Part shown: positions 9,496 through 18,314 of the stretch, piece after piece
Position numbering within the stretch: the first letter of the stretch is position 1
Layout of the letters: every line of letters begins with the position of its first letter
NCBI RefSeq assembly: GCF_937927635.1
Contig: NZ_CALBRW010000017.1
Span: 62,001 to 126,000, forward strand
Direction of reading: 5' to 3'
Source: an uncultured Microbacterium sp.
Lineage (GTDB): Bacteria; Actinomycetota; Actinomycetes; Actinomycetales; Microbacteriaceae
Length of the DNA stretch: 64,000 bases
The notes under the pieces: generated by a model
Databases searched by the model: none
Seen by the model: only the letters and a program-made list of their open reading frames with translations
What the model was told of the DNA's origin: nothing
Program-made: the position numbers and the translations under genes

Positions 9496-10233
9496 ATGAG
9501 CCCGGATGCCGTCGAGCCTGCGGAGAAGTCCCCACGGCGGCGCAGCCTTCTGACCTTCCTGCGCGATGTGCTGGTGATCATCCTCATCGCCGCCCTGGTC
9601 TCGTTCGTCGTGAAGACCTTCGTGCTGCGCTCGTTCTACATCCCGTCCGGATCCATGGAGCGCACGCTGCTCATCAACGACCGCATCCTGGTCGACGAGC
9701 TGACCCCGCAGTGGACCGGATACGACCACGGCGACGTCGTGGTGTTCAAGGATCCGGGCGGGTGGCTGCCCCCGGTCCCGCAGGCTCCGGCCAGGCCGTT
9801 CCTCGTCGAGGCCGTCGACTGGGTTCTTACCTTCGTCGGCCTGTCGACCACGGATGCCCAGGATCATCTGGTGAAGCGGGTGATCGGCCTGCCGGGCGAT
9901 CACGTGGTCTGCTGCAACGCCCTCGGGCAGATCACCATCAACGGCTCGCCCATCGACGAGATGTCCTACCTCGACCTGCCCGCCGGCGACACGGCGGCCT
10001 CCGATGTCGACTTCGATGTCACCGTCCCCGCAGATCGACTGTGGGTGATGGGCGACAACCGAGACCACTCGCAGGACTCCCGCGCGCATCAGGAGCTGCC
10101 CGGTGGCGGCTTCGTGCCACTCGAGAACGTCGTGGGGCGTGCGTTCCTGACCACCTGGCCGCTCGATCGGTTCGGACTCATCGACACCCATGACGAGGTG
10201 TTCCGCTCGGTGCCGGCGGCGAAGAGCAAGTGA
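9496..10233 (+). CDS. lepB: Signal peptidase I
   Basis: Membrane-bound serine peptidase that removes signal peptides from exported proteins. The 245-residue product has one N-terminal membrane segment (about residues 23-42) followed by box B IPSGSMERTL with the catalytic Ser near residue 53, box D VKRVIGLPGD with the catalytic Lys, and box E GDNRDHSQDSR. The ATG at 9496 has AAGAAGAGAG in front of it. The stop overlaps the rnhB start as GTGA, indicating translational coupling. Confidence 0.94.
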   Translation: MSPDAVEPAEKSPRRRSLLTFLRDVLVIILIAALVSFVVKTFVLRSFYIPSGSMERTLLINDRILVDELTPQWTGYDHGDVVVFKDPGGWLPPVPQAPARPFLVEAVDWVLTFVGLSTTDAQDHLVKRVIGLPGDHVVCCNALGQITINGSPIDEMSYLDLPAGDTAASDVDFDVTVPADRLWVMGDNRDHSQDSRAHQELPGGGFVPLENVVGRAFLTTWPLDRFGLIDTHDEVFRSVPAAKSK

Positions 10234-10892
10234 CCGTCGTCGCGCCCACGCTGCGCCTGGAACGGCAGCTGCTGAAGGACGAGTTCGACATCGTCATCGC
10301 ACTCGACGAGGTCGGTCGGGGAGCGCTGGCGGGTCCCGTCGCCGTCGGCGCCGCCGTGATGGATGCCTCCGGCTCGCGCCGACGCGTGCCCGAGGGGCTG
10401 CGCGACTCCAAGCTGATCACCGAGCGTCGGCGTCCGCCGATGGCGCAGCGCGCGGCCGCATGGGTGCAGGCCTCCGCCGTCGGCTGGGCGAGCGCCGCGG
10501 AGATCGACGAGGTCGGCATCATGCGTGCACTGGGGCTCGCGGCTTCCCGGGCTGTGCAGGGTGTCGTGGATCTCGGCGCATCGCTGGACCGCGCCCTGGT
10601 GCTGCTGGACGGGAATCACGACTATGTCTCCCGCGTGCACCCCGTGGCGCTGACCGTGCGCACGGTGATCAACGCCGATCGGGACTGCGCGTCGGTGTCC
10701 GCGGCATCCGTGATCGCCAAGGTCGCGAGGGATGACTGGATGATCGAGCAGCATCCCCAGCATCCGGCGTATCAGTGGGATCGCAACAAGGGCTACGCGA
10801 GTGCCGAGCATCGTCGGGCGATCCGAGAGCTGGGACTGTCGCCGCTGCACCGCGCGTCCTGGGCGATCGCCGATGCCCCGACGCTCTTCTAG
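10230..10892 (+). CDS. rnhB: Ribonuclease HII
   Basis: Cleaves RNA in RNA-DNA hybrids and removes single ribonucleotides from DNA. The 220-residue product has ALDEVGRGALAGPV (first two acidic ligands), LLDGNHDY (third Asp) and NADRDCASVSAASVIAKV (fourth Asp with the family block). GTG start overlaps lepB by 4 bases. Confidence 0.95.
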   Translation: MTVVAPTLRLERQLLKDEFDIVIALDEVGRGALAGPVAVGAAVMDASGSRRRVPEGLRDSKLITERRRPPMAQRAAAWVQASAVGWASAAEIDEVGIMRALGLAASRAVQGVVDLGASLDRALVLLDGNHDYVSRVHPVALTVRTVINADRDCASVSAASVIAKVARDDWMIEQHPQHPAYQWDRNKGYASAEHRRAIRELGLSPLHRASWAIADAPTLF

Positions 10893-10904
10893 GATGGAGT
10901 CATC

Positions 10905-11231
10905 ATGGATGAGGATGCCTTCGACGATTACGACCGCGAACTCGAGCTCGCGCTGTTCCGGGAGTACCGCGACGTCGTCGCGCAGTTCCAGTACGTCGTG
11001 GAGACCGAGAGGCGCTTCTATCTCGCCAACGAGGTGAACGTCGTCCGTCGCGACACCGAGAACGACTTCTACTTCGAGATCTCGATGACCGACGTCTGGG
11101 TCTGGGACATCTACCGGGCCGACCGGTTCGTCAAGGCGGTTCGCGTGCTGACGTTCAAGGACGTCAACGTCGAGGAGCTGCAGCGCCGGGAGTTCGAACT
11201 GCCGGACGAGCTGTCACTCGACGGCAAGTAG
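10905..11231 (+). CDS. DUF2469 family protein
   Basis: A 108-residue acidic protein (MDEDAFDDYDRELELALFRE) of a family found almost only in Actinobacteria, conserved between rnhB and yraN as here. No function is known. It contains many aromatic residues in its middle (DFYFEISMTDVWVWDIYRADRF) and no membrane segment. GGAG lies 6 bases before the ATG. Confidence 0.88.
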   Translation: MDEDAFDDYDRELELALFREYRDVVAQFQYVVETERRFYLANEVNVVRRDTENDFYFEISMTDVWVWDIYRADRFVKAVRVLTFKDVNVEELQRREFELPDELSLDGK

Positions 11232-11342
11232 GTCGCTCCTCCCACAGTCCGCTCGGTGGCGACTTCTTTCCACAGTCTCTCGGTTCTGAGAAGTTCTGCA
11301 CAGCGAGTGGGTTAATGGTGATCCGGCGTCGGTGCACCGCGT

Positions 11343-11348
11343 CAGGCT
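11343..11348 (+). promoter_or_regulatory. Possible -10 of a leaderless promoter for yraN
   Basis: CAGGCT followed by 6 bases and ATG 11355. It is weaker than the TAGACT examples because the first base deviates. Confidence 0.35.
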
Positions 11349-11354
11349 GTCCTC

Positions 11355-11717
11355 ATGGCAGCGAAAGACGAGTTGGGGCGCGCGGGCGAGGAGCGCGCGG
11401 CGAGGCACCTGCGTGCGCAGGGATACATCATCCTCGACCGCAACTGGCGGTGCCGGCAGGGCGAGATAGACATCGTCGCTCAGCGCGACGACGTTCTGTG
11501 CGTCGTCGAGGTCAAGACCCGCAGGTCGGTGCGGTACGGGCATCCGTTCGAGGCCATCGACGAGCGCAAGCGCCGTCGACTCTGGCGGCTGGCATACGCG
11601 TGGACGGCTGCGCATCCCGATGCCGCACGCCGGCGTGAGATCCGCCTGGAGGCCATCGGCCTGATCGGAGCGGATGCCGACACCGCACAGCTCGAGCATC
11701 TGGTGGACCTGCTGTGA
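11355..11717 (+). CDS. YraN / UPF0102 family putative endonuclease
   Basis: A 120-residue protein of the restriction-endonuclease-like fold: GRAGEERAARHL at the start, then GEIDIVA and VVEVKTRRS, giving the D-(E/x)xK-type metal site. Its biological role is uncharacterised. Its stop overlaps the comM start (GTGA), and it is the first gene of the yraN-comM-dprA run, a common actinobacterial arrangement that suggests a role in handling incoming or damaged DNA. Confidence 0.88.
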   Translation: MAAKDELGRAGEERAARHLRAQGYIILDRNWRCRQGEIDIVAQRDDVLCVVEVKTRRSVRYGHPFEAIDERKRRRLWRLAYAWTAAHPDAARRREIRLEAIGLIGADADTAQLEHLVDLL

Positions 11718-13243
11718 GCACCGCGCGCACCTGGGCGGTCGCACTGACCGGCGTGGACGGGCACCTGGTGGAGATCGAGGCGGACTTCTCGGCGCAGACG
11801 CCGGAGTTCACCATCATCGGACTGCCCGACAAGGCGCTCGGCGAGGCCGTGCAGCGGGTGCGCAACGCCTGCACCAATTCCGGGCTGGACATCCCGCGGC
11901 GCCGGCTCACCGTCAATCTTTCGCCGGCGAGCCTGCCCAAGCACGGCTCCGGCTTCGACCTCGGCATCGCCGTCGCGACGGCCGCTGCCGGGGGAATGCT
12001 GTCCGCCCGAGCCGTTCGCGGGACCGTGCACATCGGGGAGCTGGGGCTCGACGGGCGCGTGCGACCGGTGGCCGGTGTGCTCCCTGCGGTCTACGCGGCC
12101 GCGAGGGCGGGCTTCGAGCGGGTGATCGTGCCGCACGCCAACGCCGCGGAGGCCGCATTGGTGCCGGGCATCGAGGTGCACGCCGCAGCTTCGCTGGCGG
12201 AGGTGGCGGCGCTGCACGGTGCTGACGTGGAGGTGCCCGACGTCGACGCGGTGGAGCTGGCCGCGCCCGACGAGCCGGAGACACTGCCGCTGGATCTGGC
12301 GGACGTCATCGGTCAGGAGGAGGCCGTGGACGCGCTGATCATCGCTGCAGCAGGCGGTCATCACATGATGCTCAGCGGACCGCCGGGCGCGGGAAAGACG
12401 ATGCTGGCGCGACGGCTCCCCGGCATCCTCCCGCTGCTGCTCGACGACGAAGCGCTGGAGGTCGCCGCGATACGTTCGCTGGTCGGGGAGCCGGTGATGA
12501 AACTGGATCCGGTCGTGCCGTTCGTCGCACCGCATCACAGCGCCTCGATGGCGGCTCTCGTCGGCGGCGGAACGCGCATGGCGCGGCCGGGCGCGATCGT
12601 ACGGGCGCACCGGGGAGTGCTGTTCCTCGATGAGACTCCGGAGTTCCAGAGGGCGGCGCTGGATGCGCTGCGGCAACCGCTGGAATCCGGGCGCATCGAG
12701 GTGCACCGAGCGGGGTTCACCGCCAGCTATCCGGCTCGTTTCCAGTTGGTGCTGGCCATGAATCCCTGTCCGTGCGGCAACTACGGGGTGCGCGGCGCCG
12801 AATGCGCGTGTCCGCCGATGTCCATTCGCCGTTACGCCTCCAAGCTGTCGGGGCCGCTGCGGGACCGCATCGACATCGACCTGCAGGTCGCACGCGTGGC
12901 CGCGGCCAGGGCGACATCCGGCGAGCGCTCGCGGGTGACATCCGCGAGCGCGAGGGAACGGGTGGTGGCAGCCCGCGGCGCGGCCTCCGATCGCCTGCGC
13001 GGCACACCCTGGCGCGTGAACGGGGAGGTGCCGGGTGAGCGGCTCCGGCTCGGCGTGCTGCGTCTGCCGGCGACCGTCAGAGCGCCTCTGGACCGTGCGT
13101 TGGAACGTGGAACGGTCACGCTGCGCGCGTACGACAGGGTGCTGCGCCTGGCGTGGACGATCGCCGATCTGGCCGGTGCGAACTCGCCCGGCATCGATGA
13201 ACTGGGCCGTGCCCTGTTCCTGAAGAAGGGCCTGCTGGCATGA
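11714..13243 (+). CDS. comM: YifB/ComM family Mg-chelatase-like AAA ATPase
   Basis: AAA+ ATPase related to ComM, a branch-migration helicase that helps integrate transformed DNA. The 509-residue product has an N-terminal ChlI domain (to about residue 175), Walker A GPPGAGKT near residue 223, Walker B VLFLDE near 304, and the MNPCPCGNYG cysteine motif near 353. A C-terminal helical domain follows. GTG start overlaps yraN by 4 bases and the stop overlaps dprA by 4 bases. Confidence 0.92.
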   Translation: MSTARTWAVALTGVDGHLVEIEADFSAQTPEFTIIGLPDKALGEAVQRVRNACTNSGLDIPRRRLTVNLSPASLPKHGSGFDLGIAVATAAAGGMLSARAVRGTVHIGELGLDGRVRPVAGVLPAVYAAARAGFERVIVPHANAAEAALVPGIEVHAAASLAEVAALHGADVEVPDVDAVELAAPDEPETLPLDLADVIGQEEAVDALIIAAAGGHHMMLSGPPGAGKTMLARRLPGILPLLLDDEALEVAAIRSLVGEPVMKLDPVVPFVAPHHSASMAALVGGGTRMARPGAIVRAHRGVLFLDETPEFQRAALDALRQPLESGRIEVHRAGFTASYPARFQLVLAMNPCPCGNYGVRGAECACPPMSIRRYASKLSGPLRDRIDIDLQVARVAAARATSGERSRVTSASARERVVAARGAASDRLRGTPWRVNGEVPGERLRLGVLRLPATVRAPLDRALERGTVTLRAYDRVLRLAWTIADLAGANSPGIDELGRALFLKKGLLA

Positions 13244-14418
13244 GGACGACGACGAGGATCAGGATGCTGGACGATGCACGACTGCTGCCGCTGGCCGAGC
13301 GGCTGCGTCCGGGCGGGGATCCTGTGGAGACCCTGACGCGCGTCGCATGGTCGGTCCTCGTGGAACCGGGCGATGGGACAGCCGGAGCGCTGGTCGACGC
13401 TCACGGTGCGCAGGAGGCACTGGAGATCGCCTGCCGGGACGACGGCCTGTTGACGCCGGGCATCGTGACACCCGCAGCCCTCGCCGAGGCGCGCACGCGC
13501 TGGCGTCCGCGCGCACAGGCACAGGCGGTGATGGAGGCGATGACGTCGTGCCTGGACGTCGGCGGGCACCTGATGCTCCCGGGGGATGACGGATGGCCCG
13601 CGGGGCTGCAGGATCTGGGGCCGCATGCGCCGCTCGTGCTGTGGGCGCGCGGTGATCTCACCTCGTTCACCGCGGGTCCGGCGGTGGCGATGGTGGGCGC
13701 CAGGGCGGCATCCCCGTACGGCGAATCCGTCGCGGCCGACATCGCCGGTGACCTGGCGGGGGCAGGCGCGGTCGTCGTGTCCGGCGGGGCGTACGGCATC
13801 GACGGCGCCTCGCATCGCGCGGCACTGGGCGTGGGCGGCGTGACGGTCGCCTTTCTGGCCGGGGGAGTGGATCGCGCGTATCCGGTCGGGCACCATCAGC
13901 TGTTCGAGCGCATCCGCAAGGGCGGTCTGGTGGTGAGCGAGGTGCCCTGCGGCGGCGCGCCCACCAAATGGCGCTTCCTGCAGAGGAACCGACTCATCGC
14001 CGCCGCGAGCCTCGCGACGGTGGTCGTGGAGGCCGGGTGGCGCAGCGGCACGCTCAACACCGCAGGACACGCGGCCGCCCTGGGGCGGCCGATCGGCGCG
14101 GTGCCTGGACCGGTGACCAGCGCGGCCTCGGCCGGATGCCATCGGCTCCTGCGCGAGTTCGACGCGATCTGCGTCACCAACGCCCAGGAGGTGCGAGAGC
14201 TCTGGGACGACCGTGCGCTCGACGCGCCATCGCAGCCCCGCGTCGACCCGGACCGGGTCCGCCTGCTGGATGCGATGAGCACGCGAACGCCGCGGGATGC
14301 CCATGACCTGGCGCGCCGGTGCGGCCTGAGCGTGGACCGGGTGCGCAGTCTGCTCGGACTGCTGGCGCTCGACGTCGTCGTCGTGCAGACACCGGAGGGA
14401 TGGCGCCGCGTGGGGTGA
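13240..14418 (+). CDS. dprA: DNA-processing protein DprA
   Basis: Binds single-stranded DNA and loads RecA during transformation or repair. The 392-residue product has the Rossmann-like core: VGARAASPYGE near residue 150, SGGAYGIDGASHRAAL near 181, and FLAGGVDRAYPVGHHQLFERI. A winged-helix domain is at the C-terminus (DAHDLARRCGLSVDRVRSLL). The ATG overlaps the comM stop as ATGA; an internal ATG at 13264 is a less coupled alternative. Its N-terminus (WSVLVEPGDG) resembles the degenerate fragment at 56892. Confidence 0.93.
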   Translation: MRTTTRIRMLDDARLLPLAERLRPGGDPVETLTRVAWSVLVEPGDGTAGALVDAHGAQEALEIACRDDGLLTPGIVTPAALAEARTRWRPRAQAQAVMEAMTSCLDVGGHLMLPGDDGWPAGLQDLGPHAPLVLWARGDLTSFTAGPAVAMVGARAASPYGESVAADIAGDLAGAGAVVVSGGAYGIDGASHRAALGVGGVTVAFLAGGVDRAYPVGHHQLFERIRKGGLVVSEVPCGGAPTKWRFLQRNRLIAAASLATVVVEAGWRSGTLNTAGHAAALGRPIGAVPGPVTSAASAGCHRLLREFDAICVTNAQEVRELWDDRALDAPSQPRVDPDRVRLLDAMSTRTPRDAHDLARRCGLSVDRVRSLLGLLALDVVVVQTPEGWRRVG

Positions 14419-14542
14419 GTGAGCCCGCGTCGGAGCGCGTGCGCAGGCAACCGTCGGCGACCCGAGCCCGGCGACGGCAGGAGGACCGGCAGGATCGGCG
14501 CGGGAACCCACCGCCGGTTCACGTGGGCGGCATGCTGGAGGG

Positions 14543-15445
14543 ATGGAGTACGCAGCGGCCGTTGAGGCGTTCGCGGTGCATCTGGCGCAGGTTCGCCGGC
14601 TGTCGCCCGCCACTGTGCGCGCGTACCGCGCCGATCTCGCCGACCTCGGCCGCACACTGCACGACGACGCGCTGGCATCCGTCGACCTCGAAGTCCTGCG
14701 CGAATGGCTGTGGCAGGCCACGCAGCGCGGGGACGCGCGCTCTACGCTCGCACGGCGCGCCGCTGCCGTCCGGTCGTTCTTCGGCTGGGCGCACGAGACG
14801 GAACTGATCGATGCCGACCCCAGCCTTCGACTGGTGGCGCCGCACAGATCGAAGGCCCTGCCCGTCGTCGCCTCCGCCGACGGCATGCGCGACCTGCTGG
14901 AGGCCCAGCGCATCGCTGCGGAGTCCGGCGACCCCATCCTGCTGCGCGACCACGCCATCCTCGAGCTGCTGTACGCTGCTGGCATCCGCGTCTCGGAGCT
15001 GTGCGGCGCCGACGTCGACGATCTGGATCTGCGCAGGCGCACGATCCGCGTGCTGGGCAAGGGGTCGAAGGAGCGCGTGGTGCCCTTCGGCGGCCCCGCC
15101 GCGGCCGCGCTGGGCGCCTTCCTCACACGCGCAAGGCCCGTACTGCTCGCGCGCGCCGCTGAACCCACGGCTGCGTTCTTCCTGGGCGCTCGTGGCGGAC
15201 GCATCGGCCCGCGCACCGTCTACGCGCTGGTGTCCCGGGTGCTGGGGCCGGTGGTGGGTTCCGAGCATGTCGGCCCGCATGCGCTGCGGCACTCCGCCGC
15301 CACCCACCTGCTGGACGGCGGTGCCGATCTGCGCGCCGTGCAGGAGCTGCTCGGGCACGCGAGTCTCGGCACCACCCAGATCTACACGCACGTGTCCGCG
15401 GAGCGACTCACCGCCGCGTATCGCCTCGCGCACCCGCGGGCCTGA
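14543..15445 (+). CDS. xerC: Tyrosine recombinase XerC
   Basis: Site-specific recombinase acting at dif to resolve chromosome dimers. The 300-residue product has the N-terminal SAM-like core-binding domain and all catalytic residues: Arg149 (AAGIRVSEL), Lys173 (GKGSKER), His246/Arg249 (HALRH), His272 (LLGHASLGTTQIYTHV) and Tyr281. It follows dprA after 124 bases in the usual actinobacterial order, so this is the housekeeping enzyme and not a phage integrase. Confidence 0.93.
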   Translation: MEYAAAVEAFAVHLAQVRRLSPATVRAYRADLADLGRTLHDDALASVDLEVLREWLWQATQRGDARSTLARRAAAVRSFFGWAHETELIDADPSLRLVAPHRSKALPVVASADGMRDLLEAQRIAAESGDPILLRDHAILELLYAAGIRVSELCGADVDDLDLRRRTIRVLGKGSKERVVPFGGPAAAALGAFLTRARPVLLARAAEPTAAFFLGARGGRIGPRTVYALVSRVLGPVVGSEHVGPHALRHSAATHLLDGGADLRAVQELLGHASLGTTQIYTHVSAERLTAAYRLAHPRA

Positions 15446-15556
15446 CCCGGATCCGTTCGCCGCCCGCGTTCGCCTGGAGACGTCGAGGACATGCGCCCAC
15501 CGGCCCAGTTCGGCGACCCGTCCGGACGCCCGGACCGCGGCACGCGAGGCGGGAGC

Positions 15557-16144
15557 TCAGCCTGCGCAGCACGGCAGCAGGATGGCACGCGGCATCCTGC
15601 CGAACAGGCCGCGCGGGTTCACGTACCGCCCGTCCGCGCGCACGCCGACATGCAGCGTTCCGCGCGCGGCATGCCCGCCCGCGGCCGTCGTCCCCACGTC
15701 ATCTCCGGCGGCCACCACGGTGCCCGGCGTCAGCGTCGACGCGATGGGTTCGAGGGTCGTGACATATCCGCCGCCGTGATCGATCGTGATCAGCGGCCGG
15801 CCCGCCACATCGCCACGGAACGCCACCACGCCGGCCGCCGGTGCGTGCACGACGCCTTCGGGTGCGGCAGCCACGTCCATGCCGCGGTGTCCGGGGCCGT
15901 ATTCATGTGCCGGGGCGCGGAACGCCTGCGTCACGGTGTGCGCGCCCTCGACCGGCCACGTCCAGGGGTAGCCCGGCGCGGCATCCGCGGCGCTCTCGGC
16001 CCCCGTCAGTCTGGTGCTGCCGCTCGCGCCCGCCGCCGGAGCCGGTGCGAGCACGAACATCGCGAGTACGAACAGCGCGACCAGCAGCGCCGCCGCGTGC
16101 ACATGCAGGCGGTGGCGTCGCGCTTCGGTGCGGATCCCGGTCAT
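15557..16144 (-). CDS. Secreted M23-family peptidase-like protein
   Basis: A 195-residue protein with an N-terminal signal sequence or anchor (hydrophobic residues about 15-40, then AAGASG) and a LytM/M23 domain. GHRGMD supplies His86 and Asp90 of the zinc site, and LHVGVR supplies His165. The second histidine of the usual HxH is Thr163, so the usual general base is absent; this is seen in other actinobacterial M23 proteins and leaves activity uncertain. It ends in an unusual LLPCCAG. The ATG at 16144 has a GTGGGGG run before it and GAGAGT 6 bases upstream. Divergent from rpsB. Confidence 0.82.
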   Translation of the reverse strand: MTGIRTEARRHRLHVHAAALLVALFVLAMFVLAPAPAAGASGSTRLTGAESAADAAPGYPWTWPVEGAHTVTQAFRAPAHEYGPGHRGMDVAAAPEGVVHAPAAGVVAFRGDVAGRPLITIDHGGGYVTTLEPIASTLTPGTVVAAGDDVGTTAAGGHAARGTLHVGVRADGRYVNPRGLFGRMPRAILLPCCAG

Positions 16145-16150
16145 GCCCCC

Positions 16151-16156
16151 ACTCTC
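16151..16156 (-). promoter_or_regulatory. Possible -10 of a leaderless promoter for the M23 gene
   Basis: GAGAGT on the minus strand, 6 bases, then ATG 16144. Weak match to TANNNT but right geometry. Confidence 0.35.
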
Positions 16157-16274
16157 GCACCGCTCCGCGACGCCCAACCGCTCGATTCGCACTGCCGGTG
16201 GACAACTCCGCGCACTCGCAGGATGTGCAGGATGAATGGACCGGCTGAGGCCCGGCAGCGGCTGCCGCATCCTG

Positions 16275-16459
16275 TACACTGGAGGGGCATCCCGAAATCG
16301 GGGTGACTACGCGTGCCCAGAGCGACTTCGTCGCGGCATCCACTCCCACAGGTCCTTCTCCTCGAGAGGGCGGGTGTGCGCCGGGTACCAGGATCGTCGA
16401 TCGCGAGATCGACGGGAAAAACCTCAACGGCGCGAGAGCGCCAGAAACAGGAGACGACC
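16275..16459 (+). promoter_or_regulatory. rpsB promoter and structured leader
   Basis: TACACT at 16275-16280 is a good -10, giving a leader of about 170 bases with no gene in it. Within the leader CGTCGATC and GATCGACG (16395-16402 and 16407-16414) form an 8-bp stem closed by a GCGA tetraloop. Ribosomal protein S2 autoregulates rpsB-tsf through its leader in other bacteria, so this may be a control element; that link is inference. Confidence 0.45.
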
Positions 16460-17347
16460 ATGGCTGTGGTCACCATCCGTCAGCTGCTCGACAGCGGCGT
16501 GCACTTCGGACACCAGACCCGTCGGTGGAACCCGAAGGTGAAGCGCTTCATCCTCACCGAGCGCAGCGGCATCCACATCATCGACCTGCAGCAGTCGCTG
16601 GCGTACATCGACCGCGCCTACGACTTCGTCAAGGAGACTGTCGCCCGCGGCGGCACGATCCTCTTCGTCGGCACCAAGAAGCAGGCGCAGGAGGTCCTCG
16701 CGGAGCAGGCCGCCCGTGTCGGACAGCCCTTCGTCAACCAGCGCTGGCTGGGTGGTCTGCTGACCAACTTCTCGACCATCGCCAAGCGCCTCGCCCGTAT
16801 GAAGGAGCTCGAGGAGCTCGACTACGAGAACCCGGCCGCGTCGGGCTTCACCAAGAAGGAGCTGCTGCTCAAGAAGCGCGAGCTCGACAAGCTGCACAAG
16901 TCGCTGGGCGGCATCCGCAACCTGTCGAAGACCCCGTCGGCCCTGTGGGTCGTCGACGCCAAGCGCGAGCACCTCGCCATCGACGAGGCCAAGAAGCTCG
17001 GCATCCCGGTGATCGGCATCCTCGACACCAACGCCGACCCGGACGACTTCCAGTACCCGATCCCCGGCAACGACGACGCGATCCGCTCCGTCTCGCTGCT
17101 GACGCGCATCATCGCCGACGCCGCGGCCGAGGGCCTGCAGCAGAAGCACAACCCCGAGGGCGACGCCGAGCCGCTCGCCGAGTGGGAGCAGGAGCTCCTG
17201 CAGGGCGACGCCGCCGAGGCACCCGCCGCTGAGGTCGCTGCCGAGGCCCCCGCTGCCGAGGCCACTGAGGTTCCCGCCGAGGCCCCCGCCGCCGAGGCCG
17301 TCGAGGCTGCTGCTGAGGCGCCCGCCGCCGACGCAGACGCCAAGTAA
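16460..17347 (+). CDS. rpsB: 30S ribosomal protein S2
   Basis: Small-subunit ribosomal protein. The product (295 residues) starts [20 protein letters not shown], the S2 signature, and shows [19 protein letters not shown] and the C-terminal [22 protein letters not shown]. The last 50 or so residues are an Ala/Glu/Pro tail of near-repeats (AEAPAAE) like the one on S16. GGAGA precedes the ATG. tsf follows after 41 bases in the universal rpsB-tsf order. Confidence 0.97.
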   Translation: MAVVTIRQLLDSGVHFGHQTRRWNPKVKRFILTERSGIHIIDLQQSLAYIDRAYDFVKETVARGGTILFVGTKKQAQEVLAEQAARVGQPFVNQRWLGGLLTNFSTIAKRLARMKELEELDYENPAASGFTKKELLLKKRELDKLHKSLGGIRNLSKTPSALWVVDAKREHLAIDEAKKLGIPVIGILDTNADPDDFQYPIPGNDDAIRSVSLLTRIIADAAAEGLQQKHNPEGDAEPLAEWEQELLQGDAAEAPAAEVAAEAPAAEATEVPAEAPAAEAVEAAAEAPAADADAK

Positions 17348-17388
17348 TCCGCATACCCGCACAGATACGAAGCAAGGAGCCACCACAC

Positions 17389-18216
17389 ATGGCCAACTTC
17401 ACCATCGCCGACATCAAGGCGCTGCGCGAGCAGCTCGGAACCGGAATGGTCGACACCAAGAAGGCGCTCGAGGAGGCCGACGGAGACGTCGAGAAGGCCA
17501 CCGAAATCCTGCGCCTGAAGGGTGCCAAGGGCAACGCCAAGCGCGCTGACCGCTCCACCAGCGAGGGCCTGGTCGCCGCTCGCGAGACCGACGGCGCCGT
17601 GACGCTGATCGAGCTCGCCTGCGAGACCGACTTCGTCGCCAAGAACGAGCGCTTCATCGCTCTGGCCGACAAGGTGGCCGACGCGGTCGCCGCTGCCGGC
17701 GCCGACTCGCTGGAGGACGCGCTGGCCGCATCCGCCGGTGACAAGACCGTCGCCGACCTCATCTCCGAGGAGGCGGCGATCATCGGCGAGAAGGTCGAGC
17801 TGCGTCGCGTGCGCACCGTCAAGGGCGAGTCCCTGTCGGTGTACCTGCACCACACCAGCAAGGACCTGCCGCCGCAGATCGGCGTCGTCGTGGCCTACAC
17901 CGGCAGCGACGCGGAGACCGCTCGCAGCATCGCGCAGCACATCTCGTTCGCGAACCCCTCCTACCTCAGCCGCGAGGACGTCCCCGCAGCCGACGTGGAG
18001 AAGGAGCGCGAGATCGTCACCGAGATCTCCCGCAACGAGGGCAAGCCCGAGGCAGCCCTGCCGAAGATCGTCGAGGGCCGCGTGACCGCGTACTTCAAGC
18101 AGGTCGCGCTTCTCGAGCAGGACTACGCCAGGGACAACAAGAAGTCTGTGGAGCAGGTGCTGAAGGAGGCGGGTCTCACCGTCACCGACTTCGCCCGCTT
18201 CAAGGTCGGCGCGTAA
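17389..18216 (+). CDS. tsf: Elongation factor Ts
   Basis: Guanine-nucleotide exchange factor for EF-Tu. The 275-residue product has the N-terminal UBA-like domain ([22 protein letters not shown]) and the [13 protein letters not shown] block that contacts EF-Tu. AAGGAG lies upstream. It is followed directly by a strong terminator closing the rpsB-tsf operon. Confidence 0.97.
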   Translation: MANFTIADIKALREQLGTGMVDTKKALEEADGDVEKATEILRLKGAKGNAKRADRSTSEGLVAARETDGAVTLIELACETDFVAKNERFIALADKVADAVAAAGADSLEDALAASAGDKTVADLISEEAAIIGEKVELRRVRTVKGESLSVYLHHTSKDLPPQIGVVVAYTGSDAETARSIAQHISFANPSYLSREDVPAADVEKEREIVTEISRNEGKPEAALPKIVEGRVTAYFKQVALLEQDYARDNKKSVEQVLKEAGLTVTDFARFKVGA

Positions 18217-18222
18217 CACCTC

Positions 18223-18258
18223 GAAGGGGTTCGGATCAACCGCGATCCGAACCCCTTC
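18223..18258 (+). terminator. Intrinsic terminator after tsf
   Basis: Perfect 15-bp stem, GAAGGGGTTCGGATC and its complement, with a 6-base loop, 7 bases after the tsf stop. Confidence 0.8.
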
Positions 18259-18284
18259 TGCATGCCCGGAACAGCCCGAGGCAC

Positions 18285-18290
18285 TATCTT
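18285..18290 (+). promoter_or_regulatory. Likely -10 box of pyrH
   Basis: TATCTT lies 24 bases before the pyrH ATG, leaving room for a short leader with GAGAGGA as ribosome binding site. Confidence 0.4.
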
Positions 18291-18314
18291 GAAACCGGAC
18301 GAGAGGACCCACCC

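Noticed and set aside
14531..14536. CATGCT as a leaderless -10 for xerC
   Set aside because: Spacing is right (6 bases to ATG 14543), but only two of the key bases match and GGAGGG before the ATG could be a ribosome binding site.
12832..15216. A 794-codon minus-strand frame across comM, dprA and xerC
   Set aside because: Crosses three well-supported plus-strand genes and is Arg/Ser-rich without motifs.
14543..15445. Phage or island integrase
   Set aside because: Gene order after dprA and the full XerC-like sequence point to the housekeeping recombinase.
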